Shown: positions 23,640 through 32,946 of the stretch, in pieces | Layout of the letters: every line of letters starts with the position of its first letter | Position numbering within the stretch: position 1 is the stretch's first letter | DNA from: Lachnospiraceae bacterium | GTDB taxonomy: Bacteria > Bacillota > Clostridia > Lachnospirales > Lachnospiraceae | DNA length: 64,000 nucleotides | Assembly (NCBI GenBank): GCA_900771995.1 | Contig: CAAGQC010000109.1 | Span: forward strand, 1 to 64,000 | Direction of reading: 5' to 3' | Program-made: the position numbers and the translations under genes | The notes under the pieces: generated by a model | Database searches by the model: none | What the model was told of the DNA's origin: nothing | What the model saw: the letters and a program-made list of their open reading frames with translations, nothing else

Positions 23640-25424
23640 CTACTTGGTAATGCTGCTTTCGATCAATACGGTATCCCCTTCTGTAATATCTCCGGAGATT
23701 TCCACATTAGAGCCATCTGACAGTCCTGTCGTAATTTCTTTTTTCACGATGCTGCCATTCTCGGTCTTCACCTTCACATAGGTCTTGTCATCTTCTGTGA
23801 TAATAGCTCTGCGTGAGATATACAGCACATCTTCCGTCTGTTCCGTAACGAAAGTCACGTCTCCTGTCATTCCCTGGAACAGTCCGGAGACATCTCCTTC
23901 TAATGTGACAGTCACGTCATAAGTTATATTTCCATTGGAATCCGAAGCGGCATCCCCGATGGATGTTACCTTTGCTGTAAAAGTGTCTTCCGGGTATGCC
24001 GTCAATGCAATATTGGCCGCCGAGCCCAGAGAGATGTCGGCCATATCGTCTTCCGCAACGGTTACCGTCATGGTCACTTCATCCATATCATACAGGGTGA
24101 CCAGAGAGGTTCCGGTGCTGATCTTATCTCCTGCTTCCAGTTCCACACTGGTGATCACACCATTGTATCTGGCACAGACCGCGTTGCCGTCGATATAGGT
24201 ACTGAATTCATTCCATTTTTCCAGTGTCTCATCGTAGGTCTCCTGCTGATCGGACAGATCCTGTTCCAGATACCCCAGCGCAATATCGTAAGTCTCCTGT
24301 GCAGTATTGTAGGCCAACGACCGCAGCTGCTTTGTCTCGGCTGCTGTCAGTTTTCCCTGCTCCAGTTCCCGCTTTGCTTTGTTATATGCGGTCTCGGCTG
24401 TGGTCATATTTTCCCCGGCCTGTTCTACCCTCTGTTCCAGTTCCTCTTTCTGCTGCTCCAGGGAATCTGCCGTGGACTGTGCCTGTGTTGTCAGCTGTGC
24501 ATAATAGACATAACTGTAAGTATCATCCGCTGCATCTGTATTGTTCAGGCTGTATTCACAATTCGCCAGTACCTGTGCCGCATCCTCATAGGCTGCGGTC
24601 ACTTCTTCCAACTGTGCCTGATAATCTTCCAGACTGCTCTTCGCCTGTTCCAATGCGCTCTCTGCGGAGTCCGCCGTGTTCTGAAGTTCCTGCAATGTGG
24701 TGTTGTATTCGGTGTCAATATAACTGCCGTAGGCGGTACTGCTGTCATAAGTGTATTTTGCCTGCTGTCTGGACAGGGTCTGGTCGGCTTCCACCGCTTC
24801 CAGATCCGCTTTGGCCTTCTCCACATTGGACTGCAGTTCGTCTTCCAAGCCGGAGACACTGTCTTCTTCCAGCAGATACAGGGGATCTCCCTCGGACACC
24901 TGCTGCCCCACAGAGACCACTACCTCCGCTACCGTCAGTGTGGAATCATCACCGTTGCTGCCGGAACTGCTGCTACCCATATTGAAGATCTGACCGAACA
25001 TATCCAGGCTTCCCTGAGCTCCACCGCCGGAAGCACTCATGCCGCCAAATCCACCGGAACCAGAGCTGCTGCCGGCAGTACTACCTGAGGAGCCGCCGGA
25101 GGAACTGCTGCCGGAAGTATCCGTTCTCTGCAGGGCGCTCATATCCAGATCAAAGGTCTGATCCACGGTACCGATGTCCACGGAGCCGCTCTCTGTAACA
25201 CCCTTGACCAGTGTCCCGTATTTTACGGTGGTCTCTTTATAGATGACTTCCGTGTCAGAACCACCGGAGAGACCGACGGCTCCCGCCACTACAGCGACCA
25301 CGCAGACACCACAGACCCCTGTGGTGATCTTGCGTTTTTTGGACCAGCTTTTCCATGACCCGATTCTGCTCATTTGATTCCTTATATTTCCTTTGATCTT
25401 TTTCCCATTCTCATTCTGTTTCAT
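23640..25424 (-). CDS. HlyD/RND-type adaptor protein 1 of the MacAB-like exporter
   Basis: This 594-residue membrane-fusion protein has an N-terminal TM (ITTGVCGVCVVAVVAGAVGL), a first lipoyl half, a long coiled-coil hairpin (about residues 195-400), a second lipoyl half (VCARYNGVITSVELEAGDKI) and a beta-barrel ending in ISGDITEGDTVLIESSITK. A Ser/Gly-rich linker (SGSSSSGGSSGS) lies near residue 120. Start ATG 25424. The coiled coil is much longer than in B. subtilis YknX (about 380 residues in total). It is 49 bp upstream of the permease gene. Confidence 0.88.
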   Translation of the reverse strand: MKQNENGKKIKGNIRNQMSRIGSWKSWSKKRKITTGVCGVCVVAVVAGAVGLSGGSDTEVIYKETTVKYGTLVKGVTESGSVDIGTVDQTFDLDMSALQRTDTSGSSSSGGSSGSTAGSSSGSGGFGGMSASGGGAQGSLDMFGQIFNMGSSSSGSNGDDSTLTVAEVVVSVGQQVSEGDPLYLLEEDSVSGLEDELQSNVEKAKADLEAVEADQTLSRQQAKYTYDSSTAYGSYIDTEYNTTLQELQNTADSAESALEQAKSSLEDYQAQLEEVTAAYEDAAQVLANCEYSLNNTDAADDTYSYVYYAQLTTQAQSTADSLEQQKEELEQRVEQAGENMTTAETAYNKAKRELEQGKLTAAETKQLRSLAYNTAQETYDIALGYLEQDLSDQQETYDETLEKWNEFSTYIDGNAVCARYNGVITSVELEAGDKISTGTSLVTLYDMDEVTMTVTVAEDDMADISLGSAANIALTAYPEDTFTAKVTSIGDAASDSNGNITYDVTVTLEGDVSGLFQGMTGDVTFVTEQTEDVLYISRRAIITEDDKTYVKVKTENGSIVKKEITTGLSDGSNVEISGDITEGDTVLIESSITK

Positions 25425-25479
25425 AGCTGTTCCCAATCATTCCTGTCTGCTTTTCAAACTATTGCTCCATCCGCCTGAT

Positions 25480-27297
25480 TTATTGTCCTCCGGGACCGCC
25501 CGGCATTCCACCGCCGAAGCTGCCGGAATTACCACCCCCGGGACCACCCTGCGGCATGTCACCGCCTCCCGGCATCTGCATATCCTCAGACATCTCGAAC
25601 TCCGTATCACTGCCGACTGCAGTATCAGAACTGCTGCCGGAGTCGGAAGCCTCCTCCGTACTCTTGACCTCCGCCTCGGAACTGACTTTACTTGCCAGAT
25701 AGATGGTATCGCCCTCTTCCAGTCCGGACAGGATCTCAATATCCACGCCGTTGGTAATGCCGGTCTCTACCTCCGACAGTTCCTTACCGCCCAGTGCGGT
25801 CTTACGGTACACATAGGTCTTGCCGTTTTCCTCTACGATAGCTTTGCGGGATACATAGAGGACATCTTCTTTTTCTTCGGTGACAAAGATCACATCCGCG
25901 GTCATTCCGCCGTAGAGCTGTTCCAGTTCGCCCTCTACGCTGATCTCCACCGTATAGCTTACCGTGTTGCTGTAATCGGAAGTTGCCGTGGTATTGATGG
26001 ACAAAATGCTTCCGGTATAGGAATCCTCCGGGTATGCTGTGAAAGTGATATCTACCGCATCACCCACCTGCAGATCCACGATATCCTCCTGGGTCACGTC
26101 CACGGAAATCCGCATATTCTCTGCCGTTGCATAGGAAAATAAGGTACCGGTGGTCGTCAGACGGTCTCCCGCTTCCTGACTGACTTCCGTGATCACGCCA
26201 TCCTCCATGGCATACAGAATGCCGTCACTTCCTACAAAATCCTCAAAGGCCTGCAGCTGTTCTTCTCTTTTTTCTTTGGTCTCTTCCGCTTCCTGTAAAG
26301 TCTCCTTCAGATCTTCCACAGTGGCATTGTAAGTGGTCTGGGCGTTCTGCCCGGTGATCACGGCTTCCTGGTAGGTCTCTTCTGCATCCAGTTTATCAAT
26401 GTTCTGCTTCACCTGCGCTGCCGCCAGCTGATTTTGCAGATCCGTAATGGCATTTTCATTGTCCGCCACCGCCGTCTCCGCCTGTGTCAGCGCTGATTTT
26501 GCCTGCTGATACTGGGATCTGACGCTGAGATAGCCGCTCTGGAAGATCATATAGTTCACGGTATTGTCCATGCCTGCATTTTCATAATCTTCCTTAGCCG
26601 CTTCGTAAGTCTCCAAAGCATCCTGATAATCTTCCTGAGCTTCCGTAAGCTTCTCCTGCAGAGATGCCGTATTGGCCTGCTTCTGTTCCAGCTGTACCTG
26701 CAGGGATGCCACATTATTCGTCACACTCGTACCGGAAGTATTGCGGATGGATGCCGCATAGGACGCACTGATCTTCTGGGTATCATAATCGGTCTGGGCT
26801 TCCAGCAGAGACAATTCATAAGTACTTTCCGCTTCCGCATAATCGGCCTGTGCCTCCACTACTGCATTCTGCAGCAGGGCACGTACCGCTTCCACACTGT
26901 CCTCCGTGAATTTCAACAGTTCTTCTCCTTCGGTGACGCGCTGACCGCTGGCGGCATAGATTTCTTCGATCTTCAGATATTTCTGTACGGTATCGTCGTC
27001 ATCGTCACCATCCTCGCTGTCATCGTCATCATCACTGACGTCCAGATCCAGATCGTAATCTACGGATTTTGTGTTATATTCCAGCGAACCGCTCTCCGTA
27101 ACACCTACCTTTAAGGTTCCCCGCTCCACCGTCTCTTCCTTGTAGATCCACTGTTCCTTTTGAAGGTACGGTGCAATGAACACCGTGTAGCAGGCTGCCA
27201 GAATCAGCAGGAGCAATGCGATTCCCGCCAGAATCAGCTTCTTCTGCTTTTTTGTGAGGGATTTCAGTTTTTCAAAATGTGGTCTCTTTAATTTCAT
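25480..27297 (-). CDS. HlyD/RND-type adaptor protein 2
   Basis: This 605-residue adaptor has an N-terminal TM (LILAGIALLLLILAACYTVF), an Asp-rich loop (SDDDDDSEDGDDDDD) near residue 90 that could bind cations, a long coiled-coil hairpin, lipoyl and barrel domains and a C-terminal Met/Pro/Gly tail (MPGGGDMPQGGPGGG). The start ATG overlaps the stop of adaptor 3 as ATGA, implying translational coupling. It differs strongly from adaptor 1 in the loops while keeping the barrel motifs (VSRKAIVEENGKTYVYRKT), so the two are ancient paralogues rather than a recent duplication. Confidence 0.88.
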   Translation of the reverse strand: MKLKRPHFEKLKSLTKKQKKLILAGIALLLLILAACYTVFIAPYLQKEQWIYKEETVERGTLKVGVTESGSLEYNTKSVDYDLDLDVSDDDDDSEDGDDDDDTVQKYLKIEEIYAASGQRVTEGEELLKFTEDSVEAVRALLQNAVVEAQADYAEAESTYELSLLEAQTDYDTQKISASYAASIRNTSGTSVTNNVASLQVQLEQKQANTASLQEKLTEAQEDYQDALETYEAAKEDYENAGMDNTVNYMIFQSGYLSVRSQYQQAKSALTQAETAVADNENAITDLQNQLAAAQVKQNIDKLDAEETYQEAVITGQNAQTTYNATVEDLKETLQEAEETKEKREEQLQAFEDFVGSDGILYAMEDGVITEVSQEAGDRLTTTGTLFSYATAENMRISVDVTQEDIVDLQVGDAVDITFTAYPEDSYTGSILSINTTATSDYSNTVSYTVEISVEGELEQLYGGMTADVIFVTEEKEDVLYVSRKAIVEENGKTYVYRKTALGGKELSEVETGITNGVDIEILSGLEEGDTIYLASKVSSEAEVKSTEEASDSGSSSDTAVGSDTEFEMSEDMQMPGGGDMPQGGPGGGNSGSFGGGMPGGPGGQ

Positions 27298-29006
27298 GAC
27301 TGCGTCTGACCTCCCTGCTGTTCCTTTTCAGAAGTATCTCCGTTACCGGGGCCACCCTGTGGCATCTCACCGTTTTCCGGCTTTTCTCCGCTGCCGGGAG
27401 CGCCTCCCGGGCCGCCCTGGGGCATGGCATCGTCTCCCGAGCCATTCCCGGGTCTGCCCTGCATGCTTTGCTGTAACTGTTCCATCTCTTCGTCTGTCAT
27501 ACCGAATACCACAGTGACGGATTCATTGGCGCTTAAGCTGTTTTCCTCATCTTCCGCGGTGATCTGTACCGTCACACTGTAGGTAACACTGGTACGGCTG
27601 CTGGAAGAGGATACCGGATCGATGGCTGTGATCACGCCGGTAAATCCGCTGCCTGCGGAAGACTGCACGTAAGCGCTGTCACCTACGGTCAGCTTGGCAA
27701 TATCCGACTGCTCCACCGATACGGTGACTGTCAGTTCCTTCGGATTACTGTAAGCAAATACCACCGCATCGGAAGTCAGATCCTGTTCCGCCCGTACCAT
27801 AGTCCGCAGGATCGTACCGTCTTCAGACGCATAGAAATATCCATCCCCTACGCTGCTTTCGAACAATTCCAGATTCGTTTTGGCATCTTCATAGGTACTT
27901 TTCAGCGCCGCCAGATCGGACTGCGCCTTTTCCACCGTGGTGTTATAATCGCTCTCTGCCCGTTCTGCACTGGACAGGGATGTCTCATAGGTCAGCTTTG
28001 CCTGTGCCAGCTGGATCTCATAATTTTCCTTTGCTTCCGTGACTGCCTGTTGGAGACTGGGAAGCTTTAATTGTAATGTCTGAAGTTCAAAAGCCGCATT
28101 GGTCAATGCGTCCTCATATTTTTCCTGCGCCTCATCCAGATCCTTCAGATTCTGTTCCAGAATACTGTATAAGGATGATAACGTGCTGACGTAAGTACTG
28201 CCGCCCTGTGCATTATTTCCGGAGACATCGCCGCCGATCTGCACCGACCCACCGTTTCCGCCGGTGACCTGGGACCAGCTGACGCCCCATTCATCCATCT
28301 TGTCCGTCAAGGCTTTCAGGTTCTCGTCATAGATCGCCTGATACTCATCTACCTTAAAATAACTCTTATACGAACCGTCGTTGACGTAGGATTCGTACTC
28401 TGCAATGTCGTCCTCGGCATCCTGCAATTCCTCTTCGGCTTTTGTCACGGCACTTTGCAGACTTTCCACGGTCTCATCATAGACTTCCTTCGCCTGCTGT
28501 CCGGTAAGAACAGTGCTGTCTTTCGTGTACTCCGCCGTGATCAGGTTCTGCTCATATTCAATGGCTCCGGTACGATAAGCCAGTTCTGCATCCTCCAATG
28601 CCCTCTCCAGTTCTTTTCTGGCTTCCTCCACGCTGTCCTCCGTAAGCTTCAGAATCTTGTCTCCGGCACTTACTTCTTCTCCGGAAACCGCATAGACTTC
28701 TTCAATCTCCAGCCCGGTGGCCAGATTTTCCACATCGAAAGTCTCTTCGGTAATGCCGACGTTGGTGACACCGGAAGCCGCGATCATATCCTCCGTGAAG
28801 GTCAGTCCCGCCATGTTGCCCGGCAGGGAGAATTCCGACTGGCTGCTGTCCTTATGTAATATCACTACTGCGGCCACGGAACCGCCGCCCAGCGTAAGCA
28901 CCAACACCAGTGCAACAATGATCCACTTTTTATGGCCTTTTCTCTTGTTCTCTTTTTTCTTATCTTTTTTGGAAAAAATCTTCTGTTTGATCTCTTTGTT
29001 CTTCAC
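27294..29006 (-). CDS. HlyD/RND-type adaptor protein 3
   Basis: This 570-residue adaptor starts at GTG 29006, set by GGAGG six bases upstream; the open frame beyond it is leader. A Lys-rich N-terminus leads to a TM helix (WIIVALVLVLTLGGGSVAAV), a lipoyl half, a long coiled coil and a barrel, and a C-terminal tail rich in Met, Pro, Gly and Gln (DAMPQGGPGGAPGSGEKPEN). It lacks the last barrel or membrane-proximal segment seen in adaptor 1. As first gene of the operon it should be made in the largest amount. Confidence 0.85.
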   Translation of the reverse strand: MKNKEIKQKIFSKKDKKKENKRKGHKKWIIVALVLVLTLGGGSVAAVVILHKDSSQSEFSLPGNMAGLTFTEDMIAASGVTNVGITEETFDVENLATGLEIEEVYAVSGEEVSAGDKILKLTEDSVEEARKELERALEDAELAYRTGAIEYEQNLITAEYTKDSTVLTGQQAKEVYDETVESLQSAVTKAEEELQDAEDDIAEYESYVNDGSYKSYFKVDEYQAIYDENLKALTDKMDEWGVSWSQVTGGNGGSVQIGGDVSGNNAQGGSTYVSTLSSLYSILEQNLKDLDEAQEKYEDALTNAAFELQTLQLKLPSLQQAVTEAKENYEIQLAQAKLTYETSLSSAERAESDYNTTVEKAQSDLAALKSTYEDAKTNLELFESSVGDGYFYASEDGTILRTMVRAEQDLTSDAVVFAYSNPKELTVTVSVEQSDIAKLTVGDSAYVQSSAGSGFTGVITAIDPVSSSSSRTSVTYSVTVQITAEDEENSLSANESVTVVFGMTDEEMEQLQQSMQGRPGNGSGDDAMPQGGPGGAPGSGEKPENGEMPQGGPGNGDTSEKEQQGGQTQS

Positions 29007-29154
29007 GGCGAACCTCCGATTGTTATTCCGTCCAATATTCGTTGTTTTCTCAAGTATAGGGAAATTTTGTATTGAAAAAGTGTTCATTTTGTGAAAAATC
29101 TGTGTTCTGTGTGGTTTTTCCCGGTTCACCGTTATACCGTCCGCGCGGATAAAA

Positions 29155-29208
29155 CATAAAAAGACAGTGTTACAGGCTCCCTTTTCAGGAAGTCTCTGAC
29201 ACTGTCTT
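29155..29208 (-). terminator. Intrinsic terminator of the aldolase gene
   Basis: AAGACAGTGT and ACACTGTCTT pair perfectly, and the minus-strand transcript then runs into TTTTTATG. It lies about 75 bp past the class II aldolase stop. Confidence 0.85.
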
Positions 29209-29280
29209 GTTTATAAGCTTACAAATTCGTGCTATCGCACTCTACATCCCGCTTCGCAGCCACTTACCTTTCCCTGAGGC

Positions 29281-30006
29281 TTATTTATTTTCCCGGGAAA
29301 TACAGATATCCTCCAGATTCTGTGCCCCCTCCGGCCCGATGGGTCTGCCGCCTGTAGTGATCCCCCATCCGGCGCGGATGCGGATAATGTCGTCAATCTG
29401 TCCCTGGGACAGCAGGGTCTTTTTTCCTAAAATAAAGTTGTTCATCATCAGGATCTTCGCATAATATTCCGTGGTCTCCATGCGATAGTAAGCCTGCATA
29501 AGGTTGTCCCCCCAAGTCAGCGCCCCGTGGTTCGCCAACAGTACGGCATTGTATTCCCGGCAATAGGGAGCCACCGCTTCCGGCACTTCCTCCGTTCCCG
29601 GCAGGGCAAAATGCACTAACGGCACACAGCCCAGTGACAGCACCCCTTCCATCAGCACCGGCTCCTCCAGACTGATACCTGCGCAGGCAAATGCTGTTGC
29701 CGTCAGGGGATGGGCATGCACTACACCCTGTACCTTCGGGTTCTCCCGGAACACCCGAAGGTGCATCTTGATCTCACTGGAAGGCCTGTGGGTACCTTCC
29801 AACACATTCCCGTCCAGATCCAGCTTCACCAGCATGTCCTCTGTCATGAAGCCTTTCGAGACTCCCGTGGGCGTCGCCCAGATCTCGTTATCCCCTACCT
29901 TACAGGAGATATTCCCGTCATTCGCCGCCACGAAGCCGCCCTGATACATCCTCCGGCCTACCTCCAGGATCATCTGTTTTGCCTGTACATCTGATATATA
30001 TTCCAT
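29281..30006 (-). CDS. Class II aldolase/adducin family protein, L-fuculose-phosphate aldolase-like
   Basis: This 241-residue zinc aldolase has NDGNISCKV near residue 29, TPTGVSKGFMTEDMLVKLDL, the base Glu in RPSSEIKMHL, the metal His pair in VVHAHP and the third His in ANHGALTWG. All zinc ligands and the catalytic Glu are present. It probably splits a sugar-1-phosphate such as L-fuculose-1-phosphate or a ribulose-type analogue. No other fucose or rhamnose genes are near, so the exact substrate is open. It stands alone with its own terminator. Confidence 0.85.
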   Translation of the reverse strand: MEYISDVQAKQMILEVGRRMYQGGFVAANDGNISCKVGDNEIWATPTGVSKGFMTEDMLVKLDLDGNVLEGTHRPSSEIKMHLRVFRENPKVQGVVHAHPLTATAFACAGISLEEPVLMEGVLSLGCVPLVHFALPGTEEVPEAVAPYCREYNAVLLANHGALTWGDNLMQAYYRMETTEYYAKILMMNNFILGKKTLLSQGQIDDIIRIRAGWGITTGGRPIGPEGAQNLEDICISRENK

Positions 30007-30036
30007 AATCTTCTCCTTTTCCGTTCCGGCATTGCA

Positions 30037-30130
30037 TTAATAAATTACCTTATTATCCTTCTCCAGCTGATACATTACGTCAGCATCTGGGAAAATGTAG
30101 TCTCCGGATACTTTTCCCCAGGTATTATAA
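30037..30130 (-). pseudogene. 3' remnant paralogous to the unknown gene at 32.2 kb
   Basis: On the minus strand this stretch reads YIFPDADVMYQLEKDNKVIY and stop. The intact gene ends IDKVLYQLDKEKGNKVIY at 32166. The nucleotide similarity extends over about 90 bp including the sequence around the stop codon. Only the last ~30 codons remain. Confidence 0.6.
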
Positions 30131-30253
30131 CACATTTCCATTCTTTTTTTATGATACTAAAAACACTGATTACAGGAAAATATAATAATGGTCAAAACAA
30201 CGTCATCAGCAGGATACAATATCTTCTCGCATCTATACAAAAAGACTTCAAAA

Positions 30254-30262
30254 TGCTATAAT
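30254..30262 (+). promoter_or_regulatory. Extended -10 promoter of the GGDEF gene
   Basis: TGCTATAAT gives a perfect extended -10 hexamer, 46 bp before the GGDEF start codon. No good -35 box is visible, as is usual for extended -10 promoters. Confidence 0.5.
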
Positions 30263-30308
30263 TAAGTTGAAATCTTTTTGCCTACACATACTAAGGAAGC
30301 ATAGCGCT

Positions 30309-32087
30309 ATGACACAGAAGAAAATCAAATTTTTTCATACTAAATGGCTGCTGCCGTTATGGGTACTTCTTATCGGCAGTATTGTCTTATATATGATCGC
30401 TCACATGGTACAGCAGGCCGACACCAGGCATCTCCGCGCTCTTGCGGAATTGAATGCTGTAACCTACGGTGATAGCATAATCGCAGATCTCAATGCTGGT
30501 ATCAACATCACAGATACACTGGAGCAGCTTCTGATCAGTGCGGACGGCAAAATTGACAAATTTGACACCATTGCCGACAGAATGATGGCAGATTACGTCC
30601 GGAGCATCCAGCTGGCTCCCGGAGGTATCGTAACAGATATCTATCCCGCCGAAGGCAACGAAGCAGGTAAAATAGACCTGATCCATGACAAATACCGCGG
30701 AGAGACCGTAAATTACAGCATTGCCAATGATGCGCTTATCATACATGGTCCTTTTGAGCTGGAACAGGGAGGACACGTCCTTTCGATCCGTAATCCTGTT
30801 TTTTTACAGGATGAGACGGGAACTCCCTATTTTTGGGGCCTGACTATGGTTATCATCAAGGTTCCTGATATTTTTCAGCATTCCGCTGATGCCTTAACCA
30901 ATTTCGATTATCAATACCGGCTATCGAAGACCATCTCACCTCTGACCGATGAATATACCGTGGTAGACCAGTCGGAGGAGACGCTGACGGATCCCGTCTC
31001 TTATGATTTTACTCTGGGAGGCTGTAGCTGGAAGCTGGAAGTCATGCCCACCGTTGGCTGGAAGAACGACAAACTTTTACTTCTGGTAGTATTATGCGGC
31101 ATTGCAGTGATCTTACTACTGGAGGTTCTCACGATATCTATGCTCCTCGTAGACGAGCAGCGCAAAAAATTCCGCAGACTCTCCCTGACGGATTCTATGA
31201 CCGGACTCTTAAATCGTACCGGGTTTAATTCGCAGCTGGAGGAGTATCTGGAAGGAAATAAGCAGAAAAACTGTGTCGGTATATTACTTGACGTGGATAA
31301 TTTTAAATTTATCAATGATGTCTTTGGTCACACTACCGGCGATCAGGTTCTGTTGCAGCTTGCACAATCCTTAGTACAGACTTTTCCGGATAACTCCATT
31401 ATTGCCAGAAACGGCGGTGATGAGTTCTGTATTATCCTGAAGGATTGCAATGCAGAAGAGGCTGCCCCAATGATAGACGCTTTCAGCAGGGCTTCCCGCT
31501 CTTTTTCAGCTAAAGGCATCGAACACAATTACAGCATTTCCCTGGGCTATGCGGAATACCCCGCCAATGCGGAAAAAGTCTCTGACATTCTCCGTTATGC
31601 CGACATTGCGCTCTATGAGGTAAAATTACAGGGAAAACATGGTGCCCTGGCCTACCGGCCGGATTTCCACAATTCCAAACGGACGCAGCTTGGTTTTTCG
31701 TTATCGGATATTTCCGACAATCTGCCGGGTGCCTTTTTCATCTACCGGGCCGACAAGGAGGATGAACGCATCCTGTTTGCCAATCAGGAGATGCTTCAGC
31801 TGACAGGCTGCACGGATCTGGATGATTTCATGCATTTTACGAAGCGGCAATTCCGTAATCTGGTACATCCCGAGGATCTGGCACAGGTAGAAGAAAGTAT
31901 CTGGCATCAGATAGAATCCGGCATGAACGGATACAATGATTATGTCAAATACCGGCTTGCTGCCAAAGATGGAACTTATAAGACGATTCTGGATTATGGT
32001 CGTATCGTGGAAAGTGAATATTATGGCTCGGTTTTCTATGTGTTAGTAGTGGATTACGATTTTATAGAATCCCATTATCATCATTAA
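30309..32087 (+). CDS. Membrane diguanylate cyclase with C-terminal PAS domain
   Basis: This 592-residue protein has an N-terminal TM (LPLWVLLIGSIVLYMIAHMV), an extracytoplasmic sensor of about 220 residues resembling CHASE-type domains, and a second TM (LLLLVVLCGIAVILLLEVLT). A GGDEF domain follows (LTDSMTGLLNRTGF; active-site NGGDEF near residue 369), then a C-terminal PAS fold (ISDNLPGAFFIYRADKEDER onward). The signature is intact, so c-di-GMP synthesis is expected. The RxxD inhibitory site is not seen. PAS after GGDEF is the reverse of the usual order. Start MTQKKIKF follows AAGGAAG. Confidence 0.88.
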   Translation: MTQKKIKFFHTKWLLPLWVLLIGSIVLYMIAHMVQQADTRHLRALAELNAVTYGDSIIADLNAGINITDTLEQLLISADGKIDKFDTIADRMMADYVRSIQLAPGGIVTDIYPAEGNEAGKIDLIHDKYRGETVNYSIANDALIIHGPFELEQGGHVLSIRNPVFLQDETGTPYFWGLTMVIIKVPDIFQHSADALTNFDYQYRLSKTISPLTDEYTVVDQSEETLTDPVSYDFTLGGCSWKLEVMPTVGWKNDKLLLLVVLCGIAVILLLEVLTISMLLVDEQRKKFRRLSLTDSMTGLLNRTGFNSQLEEYLEGNKQKNCVGILLDVDNFKFINDVFGHTTGDQVLLQLAQSLVQTFPDNSIIARNGGDEFCIILKDCNAEEAAPMIDAFSRASRSFSAKGIEHNYSISLGYAEYPANAEKVSDILRYADIALYEVKLQGKHGALAYRPDFHNSKRTQLGFSLSDISDNLPGAFFIYRADKEDERILFANQEMLQLTGCTDLDDFMHFTKRQFRNLVHPEDLAQVEESIWHQIESGMNGYNDYVKYRLAAKDGTYKTILDYGRIVESEYYGSVFYVLVVDYDFIESHYHH

Positions 32088-32118
32088 AGGCATCCCCGGT
32101 TACTTCCGGAGATGCCTT
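32087..32118 (+). terminator. Terminator after the GGDEF gene
   Basis: AAGGCATC-CCCGG...CCGG-GATGCCTT forms a perfect stem directly after the stop codon, followed by TCTCTCTT. It may act on both strands. Confidence 0.6.
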
Positions 32119-32165
32119 CTCTCTTCCTGGGATTCCGGCGCTCTCCTTTTCGTTCTATTGCTCAA

Positions 32166-32699
32166 TTAATATATTACTTTATTTCCTTTTTCCTTATCTA
32201 ACTGATACAGGACTTTATCTATCTGAGAAAATGCGATTTCCGGGCACTTCTCCTGTTGATACTCCCAACAATCTTTTACGTACTTGCGATAAAGTTCTGT
32301 CAGCATGGGGATCTTCGTCATTGTTTTGGGATAATCCATAGCATATAGTTCCCGATATGCCCGCTGATCAATAATAGGGAATACCTCCGGGTAATAAAAA
32401 TGCAACACCGTACTTGCCATCGGAAGCTGCATTCCCTTCGTTTGCAGTAATTTTTCTATGACCTGTGCTGTCTTTTCATCCTCCAATGCCTGCAAAGGCG
32501 TTTTAATCTCCTTTAATGAAAAAATGGCATCTATCAGTTCCTCTGTCACCTGCGGTCTACGATTCATCTTCCACAGGACGATCTCGTTGATAATATCCCT
32601 GTTCTCCCGATAATCACCGGCTTCTGCCGCTGATATGCGATTTATGATATCTGTATCGTCATCGTATGTAAAGCGGCTAAGTACTTCTTGATAATCCAT
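32166..32699 (-). CDS. Unknown helical protein, HhH-DNA-glycosylase-like pattern
   Basis: This 177-residue soluble, mostly helical protein has no named domain I can assign with certainty. The segment MASTVLHFYYPEVFPIIDQRAYREL recalls the helix-loop-Asp region of HhH-GPD DNA glycosylases (proline-rich loop followed by Asp), but the HhH motif itself is not evident. A 3'-end relic of a paralogue lies 2 kb away, showing that the gene was once duplicated. It is transcribed towards the GGDEF terminator. The function is undetermined. Confidence 0.6.
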   Translation of the reverse strand: MDYQEVLSRFTYDDDTDIINRISAAEAGDYRENRDIINEIVLWKMNRRPQVTEELIDAIFSLKEIKTPLQALEDEKTAQVIEKLLQTKGMQLPMASTVLHFYYPEVFPIIDQRAYRELYAMDYPKTMTKIPMLTELYRKYVKDCWEYQQEKCPEIAFSQIDKVLYQLDKEKGNKVIY

Positions 32700-32946
32700 A
32701 GTTCACCTCAATGTTAGTTGGCATTCATGCCGTATTCTTTCGTACCCAGTTTTCTTTTCCATAAGCTTTCCGCATTTATTAAAATATCTGAAAAATGTAA
32801 AAGTGCCATGAAATATCTCCTTTTTATTGAAGTATCACTTAATGCATTTTATTTAATCAAATTCGCCGTTCGCCAATTATGCAAGCATATTGGCTCACTT
32901 GCGCTCATTATATCATATTTCAATCCTTTTCTATGTAATATTTCTC
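32700..32946. other. AT-rich intergenic region with hairpin remnants
   Basis: No convincing gene is visible. It holds a hairpin, GCCAATTATGC-aa-GCATATTGGC (32872-32894), followed by CACTTGCGCTCATTATA, which also occurs at about 2489-2506 beside dispersed repeat copy A. The promoter of the next HTH gene begins at 32947. Confidence 0.5.

Noticed and set aside
24224..24985. 253-codon Pro/Arg-rich plus-strand ORF
   Set aside because: Shadow of the adaptor 1 coiled-coil region, with composition produced by reverse reading of Gln/Glu/Ala codons.
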